DNA of 38,618 bases, from the NCBI GenBank assembly GCA_021295835.1, contig JAGWBP010000024.1, positions 1 through 38,618 of the forward strand. The letters are read 5' to 3'. Positions 16,500 to 24,409 of the stretch are shown here, piece after piece. This stretch comes from Gemmatimonadota bacterium. GTDB lineage: Bacteria; Gemmatimonadota; Gemmatimonadetes; Longimicrobiales; Gaopeijiaceae. A program made the position numbers and the translations under genes. Positions within the stretch are counted from its first letter, which is position 1. Each line of letters begins with the position of its first letter. The notes under the pieces are model-generated. The model was given only the letters and a program-made list of their open reading frames with translations. It had not been told where the DNA came from and did not search any database.

Positions 16500-17477
16500 G
16501 TGCCAGATCGTTTCGATGCCGTAGCCCTTCTCGAGGAGTGGGTCGAGAGCGAAGCGCTGCGAAAGCACATGTACGGTGTGGAGGCGGCGGTGCGCCACTA
16601 CGCTCGCCTCATGGGCGAGGACGAAGAGCTGTGGGCCCTGGCCGGGTTGCTTCACGACCTCGACTGGGAGCGGCACCCCGACGAGCACCCGCATGTCGGC
16701 GTCGCCCGGTTGCGGGAGCTCGGCTACCCGGAAGAGGTCGTTCACGCCATTGAGGCGCACGTCTACCCCGACCGCACCGATATCGTCCCCGAATCCACGC
16801 TGGACCGGGTGCTCTACGCCTGCGACGAGCTCAGCGGCCTAGTCTACGCCTGCTGCCTGGTGCGTCCCAACGGCATCGACGACCTGAAGCCGAAGTCGGT
16901 GGCCAAGAAGCTCAAGGACAAGGCCTTCGCGAGGGGCGTCCACCGCGACGCCGTACAGCGCGGCATCGAGCTGATTGGGCTGCCGCGGGCCAAGCACATC
17001 CAGAATGTGATCGACGGCATGCGGGCGGTGGCGGATGTGCTGGAGGTCAGGGGGGAGGATCAGGCGAGACGGCGGGGCGAGAAGCCGGTTCCCGTCGCCG
17101 GAGCGCGCGACTATGGCGCGGAGTACAGCGACGAGTCCTTCTGGACGAAGCTCAAGGAGCTGGCCGCCAAGGTCGGACGGGGGGGCGTCAAGGGTGGAAA
17201 GAAGATCCTCTCCATGGCCCTGGTTCTGTACTACTGTCTCATGGACTCCGACACACCTGGCTGGGCGAAAAGCGTGATTGTTGGTGCGCTGGGCTACCTG
17301 ATTTTTCCGGTCGACGCGGTGCCGGATTTCCTTCCGGTGGGGCTAGTGGACGACCTCGGGGTGCTGGCTGCGGCGGTCGCGATGGTCCTCGTGCACATCA
17401 AGCCGGAACACAGGCGTGCGGCAGAAGAGAAGCTGAAGGAGTGGTTCGGAGCAGAAGAGAGCGTGTCTGCCGAGTGA
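16500..17477 (+). CDS. HD-domain hydrolase fused to YkvA/DUF1232 membrane domain
   Basis: A 325-residue two-domain protein. The GTG start at 16500 follows AAAGGA. Residues 1-200 are an HD-superfamily phosphohydrolase of the HDIG-like subgroup: His23, LLHDLDWE (His52-Asp53) and EAHVYPDR (His87) supply the metal site. A short charged linker follows. The C-terminal part (about 235-320) contains ALGYLIFPVDAVPDFLPVGL and VDDLGVLAAAVAMVL, the DUF1232/YkvA signature with one or two membrane-associated segments. The two domains normally occur as separate proteins, so the fusion could tether a small-molecule phosphohydrolase to the membrane. The substrate is unknown. A diverged copy of codons 147-195 lies before nth at 11658. 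Confidence 0.85.
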   Translation: MPDRFDAVALLEEWVESEALRKHMYGVEAAVRHYARLMGEDEELWALAGLLHDLDWERHPDEHPHVGVARLRELGYPEEVVHAIEAHVYPDRTDIVPESTLDRVLYACDELSGLVYACCLVRPNGIDDLKPKSVAKKLKDKAFARGVHRDAVQRGIELIGLPRAKHIQNVIDGMRAVADVLEVRGEDQARRRGEKPVPVAGARDYGAEYSDESFWTKLKELAAKVGRGGVKGGKKILSMALVLYYCLMDSDTPGWAKSVIVGALGYLIFPVDAVPDFLPVGLVDDLGVLAAAVAMVLVHIKPEHRRAAEEKLKEWFGAEESVSAE

Positions 17478-17564
17478 TTCTACCGCATACCGAGCGAGGC
17501 ATGGGGCGGCGGCCTCCACCTGGTGACGCCTGGCGCTTCAGGGTGGTGACCCGATTTGCTGAAT

Positions 17565-17822
17565 TCAGACGACCGGCAACGAGTGAGGTTCTACCTCGCG
17601 TTCTATCTCCCGGCGCTTCCATTCGGCGTGATCGAGGTCGTAGCGAACCTGGAGTCGGATCCAGAACTGTGCCAGGCGAAGCGCGGTATCCGTCGTGACG
17701 CGCCGCCTGCCCCGGACGACTTCGTTGAGGCGTGGCCGGGAAATCAGGAGCGCATGGGCGAGCCGGTAGACGCTCAGCCCGAACGGTCTCAGGAACTCCT
17801 CCCTCAGGATCTCGCCAGGCAT
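17565..17822 (-). CDS. solitary HigA-like antitoxin with internal deletion
   Basis: An 85-residue XRE-type DNA-binding protein. MPGEILREEFLRPFGLSVYR followed by LNEVVRGRRRVTTDTALRLA is the HigA helix-turn-helix. After it, the family normally has about eight residues (…RxFGTSPx…) before FWLNLQxRYDL. Here AQFWIRLQVRYDL follows directly, so a small in-frame deletion is likely. The ATG at 17822 has no good ribosome-binding site, and the open frame extends upstream to 17951. In higBA operons the toxin gene lies just upstream, but on that side (17823-18059) I see no HigB. It is therefore an orphan regulator or a decaying gene. Confidence 0.65.
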   Translation of the reverse strand: MPGEILREEFLRPFGLSVYRLAHALLISRPRLNEVVRGRRRVTTDTALRLAQFWIRLQVRYDLDHAEWKRREIEREVEPHSLPVV

Positions 17823-18059
17823 GAAGATGAGCGCAGTGGCGGAGGGAGGCGGATTCGACCGGCCCTGTTCCCAGCCTTCAGGCGTCCGGACCGACGTGCG
17901 GAGCATGGATGCGTTACCCGCCGCCTTGCCCCGCCGCCCCCCTTCCCGCACCTTGATCCGGCCCCCGGAACAGGTGCCCCCGTCCGGTCCTCACGGCCGG
18001 CCCTCTTCCGCGGCCTCCGTCCAGAAACCCACCGCGCAGTCGAAGGAGCCGGTCCGAGA

Positions 18060-18173
18060 ATGACCACCGCAACCTGGGTCACCATGATCGTCATCATGGC
18101 GTTCGTGTGGGGAGGCCTCGCCGTGGCCCTCCGCACCGCGATTCGGAAGGAATACGCCAAGAGCGCCGAGTAG
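18060..18173 (+). CDS. MetS-like small subunit of an NSS transporter
   Basis: A 37-residue single-span membrane protein: MTTATWVTMIVIMAFVWGGL, then a basic tail ending KEYAKSAE. The pattern M(T/S)(T)xxxxxMIxxMxxVWGG-x-hydrophobic is that of MetS / methionine-alanine importer small subunits (MaAIMP_sms), which associate with SLC6-type symporters. AAGGAG precedes the ATG by about 11 bases. Its expected partner is not adjacent. The only NSS symporter in the window is at 9280-10776 on the same strand. Confidence 0.75.
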   Translation: MTTATWVTMIVIMAFVWGGLAVALRTAIRKEYAKSAE

Positions 18174-18242
18174 CAGTGCCCGTGGACAAGACCTCCAGGC
18201 ATTCGCGCGACGGTGCATCCGTGCTTCGCTCGGCTCGCCACA

Positions 18243-18283
18243 ATGTAAACTTTGCTTTACATAATGTAAAGTGTAGTATACAT
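18243..18283. promoter_or_regulatory. two tandem TGTAAA-N6-TTTACA dyads upstream of carB
   Basis: Site 1 is TGTAAA-CTTTGC-TTTACA (18244-18261), a perfect dyad extended by A/T on each flank. Site 2 is TGTAAA-GTGTAG-TATACA (18265-18282) with one mismatch. Their centres are 21 bp apart, two helical turns. The second site ends 11 bases before the TTG start of carB and contains the only TATA-like -10 candidates (TAGTAT/TATACA), so a bound protein would cover the promoter. The same arrangement occurs before pth. Confidence 0.7.
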
Positions 18284-18293
18284 CGGATTTGCC

Positions 18294-21200
18294 TTGCCTA
18301 GACGCGAAGACATCGAATCAATCCTGATTCCCGGGTCGGGTCCCATCGTTATCGGCCAGGCGTGCGAGTTCGACTACTCGGGCACGCAGGCGGTGCGCGC
18401 GCTCCGGGAGGAGGGCTACCGGGTCGTCCTGGTCAACTCCAACCCGGCGACGATCATGACGGATCCGGACGTCGCCGATCGCACCTACGTCGAGCCGCTC
18501 GCGCCCGAGTGGGTGGAGAGAGTGATCGAGCGGGAGAAGCCGGACGCCCTGCTCCCGACCATGGGGGGGCAGACGGCGCTCAACATCGCGATGGAGCTCG
18601 ACCGCACGGGGGTGCTGGAGAGGCACGGAGTCGAACTGATCGGCGCCGACCAGCGGTCGATCCAGATGGCCGAGAACCGAGAGTGCTTTGCGGCCGCCAT
18701 GAACCGGATCGGGCTTGCGGTTTCGCACGGGGGCTTCGCCCGCACCCTGGACGACGCGCTTGCGATCATCCAGGACACCGGCTACCCGGCGATCGTTCGG
18801 CCCTCCTTCACCCTCGGGGGAACCGGGGGCGGCACGGCGTACAACTTGGCCGAGTTCGAGCGCCAGGTGCGCAAAGGCCTGGAGGCGAGCCCGATCGGCG
18901 AGGTGCTCATCGACCGATCGGTGATCGGGTGGAAGGAGTACGAGCTCGAGGTGGTGCGCGACGGCATCGACAACGTGATCGTGGTCTGCTCGATCGAGAA
19001 CTTCGACCCCATGGGGGTCCACACCGGCGACTCGATCACGGTGGCGCCGGCGCAGACGCTCTCGGACGTGGAGTACCAGCGCATGCGCGACGCCGCGATC
19101 GCGATCATCCGCGAGATCGGAGTCGAGGCGGGGGGCTGCAATATCCAATTTGCCGTCAACCCCGCCGACGGCGAGATGCTCGTCGTCGAGATGAACCCGC
19201 GCGTCTCGCGCTCGTCGGCGCTGGCGTCGAAGGCGACCGGTTTTCCAATCGCGCGCGTGGGGGCGAAGCTGGCGGTCGGCTACAGACTGCACGAGCTCCC
19301 CAACGACATCACAAAGACGACGCCAGCCTCCTTCGAGCCCGCACTCGACTACGTAGTGGTGAAGTTCCCGCGCTTCGCCTTCGAGAAGTTCCCGTCCGCC
19401 GACGACACCCTCGGCGTGCAGATGAAGGCGGTGGGCGAGACGATGGCGATCGGCCGCACCTTCCGCTCGGCGTGGCAGAAGGGCCTGCGCGGCCTTGAGG
19501 TGGGTCGGCCGGGGTGGTTGAGCGCGGCCAGTCCCGCTGAAGACGGTCTTCCAAAGGACATCCTCGAGGGCGGCGACGAGGAGGCGATTCTCGCGGCGGT
19601 GCGCCGTCCCACCACGATGCGCAAGTACCAGTTGAAGCGTGCTCTCGAGGCCGGGATATCGATAGACCGCCTGCACCGAGCGACCGGTATCGACCCGTGG
19701 TTCCTCGACCAGCTGCTGCAGATCATCGAGAACGAGCGCTGGTTTGCGGAGCTGCCGTCGATCGATGCCGATTCGCTGCGTCACATGAAGCGCGAGGGCT
19801 TCAGCGACGCCCAGCTTGGCCTCCTCCGTGGAGTTGACGAAGCCGCCGTCCGGTCGCGGCGCTGGGAGTTCGGAGTGCGCCCCACCTTCAACGTCGTGGA
19901 CACCTGTGCCGGGGAGTTTCCGGCCGAGACGCCCTACTACTACTCGTCGTACGAGTCGGAGGACGAGGTCCGCCCGTCGGAGGGACGGAAGGTGGTCATC
20001 CTGGGTAGCGGACCCAATCGAATCGGGCAGGGGATCGAGTTCGACTACTGCTGCGTCCAGGCCGTCATGGCGCTCCGCGAGGCGGGCTACGAGACGGTGA
20101 TGATCAACTCGAACCCGGAAACGGTGTCGACCGACTTCGACGTGAGCGACCAGCTCTACTTCGAGCCGCTCACCCTGGAGGACGTGGCCGAGGTCGTCGA
20201 GCGCACCCGCCCGGAGGGGGTGATCGTGCAGCTCGGCGGGCAGACGCCCCTCAACCTGGCACGGGGACTCGACGAGCTGGGCATTCCGATCCTGGGCACC
20301 TCGGTGGACGCGATCGACCAAGCCGAGGACAGGAGGCGCTTCGAAGAGGTCTGCCGGCGGGTCGGGGCCCTGGTTCCAGACAGCGGGACCGCTACGAGCG
20401 AGGACGAGGCGCTCGCGATCGCGCGTTCCATCGGCTTTCCGGTGCTGGTGCGGCCATCGTACGTCCTGGGCGGCCGCGCCATGGAGATCGTCTACGACGA
20501 GGCGTCGCTCAGGAGCTACTTCGCTCGCGCCGTCAGGGCGTCGCCGGACCACCCGGTCCTGGTCGACCGCTTCCTGGAGGACGCCTTCGAGGCCGATGTG
20601 GACGCCCTCTCCGATGGCGAGGAGATCCTGATCGGCGGGATCATGCAGCATATCGAGGACGCGGGCGTGCACTCGGGCGACTCGGCGTGCGTCCTGCCCC
20701 CCTACCTGCTCGGGCGCGAAGAGCTGGACGAGATGCGGAGCCTCACGCGGCGCTTCGCGCTGGAGCTGGGCGTGGTGGGGCTGCTGAACGTCCAGTTCGC
20801 GGTCAAGGACGGGCAGGTCTACGTCCTCGAGGTGAACCCGCGGGCGTCGCGCACGGTGCCCTTCGTGAGCAAGGCGACCGGCGTGCCGCTCGCCCGCATC
20901 GCCGCCCGGGTGATGGTCGGAGAGCGCCTCGCCGAGCTCGTCGAGCGCGAGATCGGCCCCACGGCGATGGAGGCCGGAGAGCCCGAGGTGCAGGGGGTGG
21001 CCGTCAAGGAGGCGGTCTTCCCCTTCAACCGCTTCGACGTGGACACCCTGCTGGGTCCCGAGATGCGCTCCACCGGCGAGGCGATGGGCGTGGACGACTC
21101 CCTCGGCATGGCCTTCGCGAAGGCGCAGGTCTCGGCTGGCAATCGGCTGCCCGAGGGCGAGGACGGCCTCTCGGTTATCGTCACCGTCAACGACCGCGAC

Positions 21201-21587
21201 AAGCCGACGGTGACACCGCTGGTGCGGCGTCTGGTCGATCTGGGCTTCGTGGTCCACGCAACGGGAGGCACCCGCAGACACTTCGAGCAGTTGGGGATAC
21301 CGTGCCGGCCCATATACAAGGTCGGCCAGGGGAGGCCGCACATCGTGGACCGGATCGTGAGCGGACAGGTGTCGCTCCTGATCAACACGCCGCTCGGCAA
21401 GAAGTCGCAGTACGACGACTACGCGATGCGCCGCGCCGCGATCGCGCATGGGGTGCCCTACCTGACCACCATGTCGGCGACCCGCGCCGCGGTCGACGCC
21501 CTCACCGCCATGCGCACGCGTCGTCCCGAGGTCCTGTCGATCCAGGAGCGGCTGGACCGGTCGCGACGACCGGTCGGACTCCCGTAG
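18294..21587 (+). CDS. carB: carbamoyl-phosphate synthase, large subunit
   Basis: A 1097-residue enzyme that makes carbamoyl phosphate from bicarbonate, ATP and glutamine-derived ammonia for arginine and pyrimidine synthesis. Two homologous ATP-grasp halves are visible. The first opens with ILIPGSGPIVIGQACEFDYS and the second (from about residue 565) with VVILGSGPNRIGQGIEFDYC. Each contains the GGQT(A/P)LN block and the MNPR/VNPR metal-binding segment. The C-terminal MGS-like allosteric domain begins near residue 950 and includes VHATGGTRRHFEQLG. The TTG at 18294 places MPRREDIESILI exactly where family members start. No ribosome-binding site precedes it, and the 5' leader must be very short. 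The small subunit carA is not in the window. Confidence 0.97.
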   Translation: MPRREDIESILIPGSGPIVIGQACEFDYSGTQAVRALREEGYRVVLVNSNPATIMTDPDVADRTYVEPLAPEWVERVIEREKPDALLPTMGGQTALNIAMELDRTGVLERHGVELIGADQRSIQMAENRECFAAAMNRIGLAVSHGGFARTLDDALAIIQDTGYPAIVRPSFTLGGTGGGTAYNLAEFERQVRKGLEASPIGEVLIDRSVIGWKEYELEVVRDGIDNVIVVCSIENFDPMGVHTGDSITVAPAQTLSDVEYQRMRDAAIAIIREIGVEAGGCNIQFAVNPADGEMLVVEMNPRVSRSSALASKATGFPIARVGAKLAVGYRLHELPNDITKTTPASFEPALDYVVVKFPRFAFEKFPSADDTLGVQMKAVGETMAIGRTFRSAWQKGLRGLEVGRPGWLSAASPAEDGLPKDILEGGDEEAILAAVRRPTTMRKYQLKRALEAGISIDRLHRATGIDPWFLDQLLQIIENERWFAELPSIDADSLRHMKREGFSDAQLGLLRGVDEAAVRSRRWEFGVRPTFNVVDTCAGEFPAETPYYYSSYESEDEVRPSEGRKVVILGSGPNRIGQGIEFDYCCVQAVMALREAGYETVMINSNPETVSTDFDVSDQLYFEPLTLEDVAEVVERTRPEGVIVQLGGQTPLNLARGLDELGIPILGTSVDAIDQAEDRRRFEEVCRRVGALVPDSGTATSEDEALAIARSIGFPVLVRPSYVLGGRAMEIVYDEASLRSYFARAVRASPDHPVLVDRFLEDAFEADVDALSDGEEILIGGIMQHIEDAGVHSGDSACVLPPYLLGREELDEMRSLTRRFALELGVVGLLNVQFAVKDGQVYVLEVNPRASRTVPFVSKATGVPLARIAARVMVGERLAELVEREIGPTAMEAGEPEVQGVAVKEAVFPFNRFDVDTLLGPEMRSTGEAMGVDDSLGMAFAKAQVSAGNRLPEGEDGLSVIVTVNDRDKPTVTPLVRRLVDLGFVVHATGGTRRHFEQLGIPCRPIYKVGQGRPHIVDRIVSGQVSLLINTPLGKKSQYDDYAMRRAAIAHGVPYLTTMSATRAAVDALTAMRTRRPEVLSIQERLDRSRRPVGLP

Positions 21588-21589
21588 CG

Positions 21590-22633
21590 GTGGCTGGCGA
21601 GGATCCCCCGGAGGCTCGTGGCGGCGGTGGCGGCCGCGAGCCGAAGACGGCCTTCATGATGCATCCCGCAGCCGTTCTGCACGACACGGGATGGGGGCAC
21701 CCCGAGCACCAGGGGCGCCTGCGCGCGCTAGCCTCGGCGCTAAGGGACGACATGGTGGCGCTCGGCGGCCGGGTGGAGCAGGCGCCGGTCGGGGGTGGGG
21801 TGGGGGACGCCAGCCTACTCGCGGCGATCGGGCGCGTTCACGACCAGGAGCTCGTCGACCGGGTTCGAGCCATGTCGCGCGAGGCCGCGCGACGCGGCAC
21901 AGTGATGTCTCTGGACTCCGACACCCGCGTTTCGGGCGCTTCTTGGGAGGCTGCGATCGGGAGCGTGGCGGCGGGATTGGAGGCCGTGCGCAAGGTGGCG
22001 GCGGGACGCTACCGGAACGCCTTCGTGGCGGCGCGTCCGCCGGGGCACCACGCGACGCCCAGACGCGCGATGGGATTCTGCCTCTTCAACAACGTAGCCG
22101 TGGCCGCGGCTGCTCTGCGCGCGGAGGGGATTGCCAAGCGGGTGCTGATCGTCGACTGGGACGTGCACCACGGCAACGGTACCCAGGACGCCTTCTACGA
22201 CGATCCCACGGTCTTCCTGCTGTCGCTGCACGAGCACCCGCACTACCCCGGCACGGGCTCGGCGAGCGAGACTGGCCGGGGAAGCGGCGTGGGCTTCACC
22301 CGCAACGTGCCGCTCCCGGCGGGAACTCCCCGCGCCGACTACCTGGAGGCGTTCGCGGGGTCGGTCGCGATGGCCGCCGACACCGTAGCGCCGGACTTCG
22401 TTCTGGTGTCGGCGGGCTTTGACTCGCTCGCCGGCGATCCGCTGGGAGCCCAGCTCCTCGAGCCCGAGGACATGCACGCGATGATGCGCCTGGTGGTCCG
22501 CATCGCGGACGATTTCTGCGCAGGGCGCGTGGTGGTATTCTTGGAGGGCGGCTACGACCCAAAGCGCAGCGCGGTGGGCGCCGTGGCCGTCGTCCGTGCG
22601 TTGGCGGGTCTTGACGTGCCCGCCGCCGACTAG
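21590..22633 (+). CDS. histone deacetylase superfamily amidohydrolase
   Basis: A 347-residue zinc deacetylase of the HDAC/AcuC/acetylpolyamine amidohydrolase superfamily. Motifs in order are HDTGWGHPEH near the N-terminus, RPPGHHA (active-site His pair), DWDVHHGNGTQDAFYDDP (zinc Asp and His), HYPGTGSASE, SAGFDSLAGDPLG (second zinc Asp) and LEGGYD. It should remove acetyl groups from lysines, polyamines or small molecules. Which one cannot be read. I chose GTG at 21590, two bases after the carB stop, because conserved sequence (KTAFMMHP) precedes the first ATG at 21656. It probably shares the carB transcript. Confidence 0.9.
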   Translation: MAGEDPPEARGGGGGREPKTAFMMHPAAVLHDTGWGHPEHQGRLRALASALRDDMVALGGRVEQAPVGGGVGDASLLAAIGRVHDQELVDRVRAMSREAARRGTVMSLDSDTRVSGASWEAAIGSVAAGLEAVRKVAAGRYRNAFVAARPPGHHATPRRAMGFCLFNNVAVAAAALRAEGIAKRVLIVDWDVHHGNGTQDAFYDDPTVFLLSLHEHPHYPGTGSASETGRGSGVGFTRNVPLPAGTPRADYLEAFAGSVAMAADTVAPDFVLVSAGFDSLAGDPLGAQLLEPEDMHAMMRLVVRIADDFCAGRVVVFLEGGYDPKRSAVGAVAVVRALAGLDVPAAD

Positions 22634-22667
22634 CGCCGACCGTTCTAGACCGGGGAGACACCCCCCG

Positions 22668-23198
22668 ATGGAGCCATCCAACCGCCGTTGGCCGACTGTG
22701 CCGCGATGGGCAGTCGCCGGCACCGTCGCCGCAGGGGCGGTGGCGTGCGGTCCAGGCGCTCCCGCCGAGCGCTCGGAGCTCGCCGCGCGCGACGCCAGCG
22801 CGGCCGCGGTGGCGCTTCACCCCGACGCGCTCGAGGCGATCGGGAGGCTGCGCTCGCCCTTCTGCCCCGGCCTCATGCTCGAGGTCTGCCCCTCCTTCGA
22901 GGCGGTTGCGCTCCGCGACAGCATCCAGGGCGCGGCCGAGGCCGGTTGGGATGCCGACAGCCTGGTGGAGTGGATGATCGCCCGGCACGGAGAGGAGTAT
23001 CGGGCCTTGCCGCCCGCTCGGGGTACCGGGCTGCTGGCTTGGGCGATTCCTCCCACTGTGCTCCTCCTGGGGGCGGGGGTCGTCGTCCTTGTGCTCAGGC
23101 GGCTTAGGGGCGAGCCCGAGGTGCCGCCTCCCGCGCTGAGCGAGGTGGAGACCGAACGGCTCGCCGCCGCACTTGCCGAGCTGGAGAGGACGGAGTGA
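22668..23198 (+). CDS. CcmH/CycL-like cytochrome c maturation protein
   Basis: A 176-residue membrane-anchored protein. GGGGAG precedes the ATG. A hydrophobic N-terminus ends in AVAC (Cys27), which could be a lipobox. The domain around LRSPFCPGLMLEVCPSFEA, VEWMIARHGEEYRALPP and a C-terminal membrane span (LLAWAIPPTVLLLGAGVVVL) matches CcmH, the periplasmic thiol protein that handles apocytochrome c before haem attachment. The canonical LRCxxC pair is replaced by Cys66-x7-Cys74. This may be a lineage variant rather than loss of function. No other ccm genes are present. The stop overlaps the next start (GTGA). Confidence 0.8.
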   Translation: MEPSNRRWPTVPRWAVAGTVAAGAVACGPGAPAERSELAARDASAAAVALHPDALEAIGRLRSPFCPGLMLEVCPSFEAVALRDSIQGAAEAGWDADSLVEWMIARHGEEYRALPPARGTGLLAWAIPPTVLLLGAGVVVLVLRRLRGEPEVPPPALSEVETERLAAALAELERTE

Positions 23199-24409
23199 GG
23201 GGGACGGGGGGGACCGGGGCGGACGCACTCCTCGCCAGCGACCGGGGTGTGGCGCACGTTCAGGGTGCGCTCGGCGAGCTGGGCTTCGACGGGTGGCTGA
23301 TCTGCGACTTCAAGGATCGCAACCCGATAGGCCGGTCGCTCCTCGGGCTGGAATGGACTACCCGACGCGGATTCGCCCTAGTGCCCGCGAACGGCCAGCC
23401 ACGCCTACTGATCCACGCGATAGAGCGCTCGTCCTGGCGGCATCTTGATGGCTGGAAGCAAGATGTCTATGCAAGTCGCCAGGAGATGGAGCGGGGACTT
23501 CACGCCCTCCTCGCCGGGTGTCGGCGGGTGGCTGCCGAGACCTCGCCGGGGGGAGCTGTTCCGTACCTCGACCTCATCCCCGCGGGCATGTGCGAGTTGA
23601 TCGCGGCCACCGGGGTGAGACTGCTTAGCTCCGGCGACCTCGTCTCGAAGTACTACGCCGTGTGGACGCCCCGGCAGCGCGAGGAGCACGACCGCGCGTC
23701 CGAGGTGGTGCGCAAGCTTGCCCGCGACGCCTTTGACCGCGCCGCCGAACGCATACGTAGTGGCCAGAGGGTCACCGAGGGCGAGCTGGCCGCCTGGATC
23801 CGTACCGAGCTGGCGGCGCGCGGCGCCCCCGACCAGGCGGACTGCATCGTGGCGATTGGTCCCGCCGCGGCCGATCCGCACTACGACCCCGGTGCCGTCG
23901 GTCACCTCATCTCGCGAGGCGACGTACTCCTCATCGACCTCTGGGGCGCTCCTCACCCCGACTCGGCCCCCGCCGATCAGACGTGGATGGGGTACTTGGG
24001 TGGGGAGCTGCCGCCCCGGGTGGCGGAGATCTGGGGTGTGATCCGGTTAGCCAGGGATGGAGTGGTCGCCGCGCTCGAGGAGTGCCACGCGGCTGGCGAG
24101 GTGATGCGGGGCTTCGAGGCGGACGATGTGGCCCGGAGCGTTATCTCGGAAGCCGGGTATGGGGAGTACTTCATCCACCGGACCGGTCACTCGATCGACC
24201 GTGATCTCCACGGCCGCGGACCCAACCTGGACAACCTGGAGACGCACGACGACCGGCTCCTCCTGGCCGGAGTGGGCTTCTCGGTCGAGCCAGGGATATA
24301 CATCCCCGGCGAGGTGGGGATGCGCACCGAGATCAATGTCTTCATGGGCACGGATGGGCCGGAGGTAACGGTCTCCAGGCCGCAGGAGGAGGTCTTTCGC
24401 CTCTTGTGA
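23195..24409 (+). CDS. M24 family metallopeptidase (Xaa-Pro peptidase-like)
   Basis: A 404-residue pita-bread-fold peptidase. An N-terminal creatinase/prolidase-like domain (1-165) precedes the catalytic domain. All five dinuclear metal ligands are present: Asp248 (LLIDLWG), Asp261 (ADQTW), His332 (HRTGHSI), Glu365 (SVEPGIYI) and Glu379 (RTEINV). The family cleaves Xaa-Pro peptide bonds. Aminopeptidase and dipeptidase activities cannot be separated here. The GTG start overlaps the ccmH-like stop, and its own TGA overlaps the priA GTG, so translational coupling is likely. It is cytoplasmic, with no signal peptide. Confidence 0.92.
   Translation: MRGTGGTGADALLASDRGVAHVQGALGELGFDGWLICDFKDRNPIGRSLLGLEWTTRRGFALVPANGQPRLLIHAIERSSWRHLDGWKQDVYASRQEMERGLHALLAGCRRVAAETSPGGAVPYLDLIPAGMCELIAATGVRLLSSGDLVSKYYAVWTPRQREEHDRASEVVRKLARDAFDRAAERIRSGQRVTEGELAAWIRTELAARGAPDQADCIVAIGPAAADPHYDPGAVGHLISRGDVLLIDLWGAPHPDSAPADQTWMGYLGGELPPRVAEIWGVIRLARDGVVAALEECHAAGEVMRGFEADDVARSVISEAGYGEYFIHRTGHSIDRDLHGRGPNLDNLETHDDRLLLAGVGFSVEPGIYIPGEVGMRTEINVFMGTDGPEVTVSRPQEEVFRLL

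Noticed and set aside
18243..18283. Assignment of the carB/pth dyads to TyrR
   Set aside because: The sequence fits the TyrR box consensus, but TyrR is known from gammaproteobacteria and controls aromatic amino acid genes. No such regulator or target is in the window, so the regulator is left unnamed.
18318..21449. A 1043-codon open frame antisense to carB
   Set aside because: It is a codon-bias shadow of the GC-rich carB gene. It has no ribosome-binding site and its composition (R, H, D, L rich) is typical of antisense frames.
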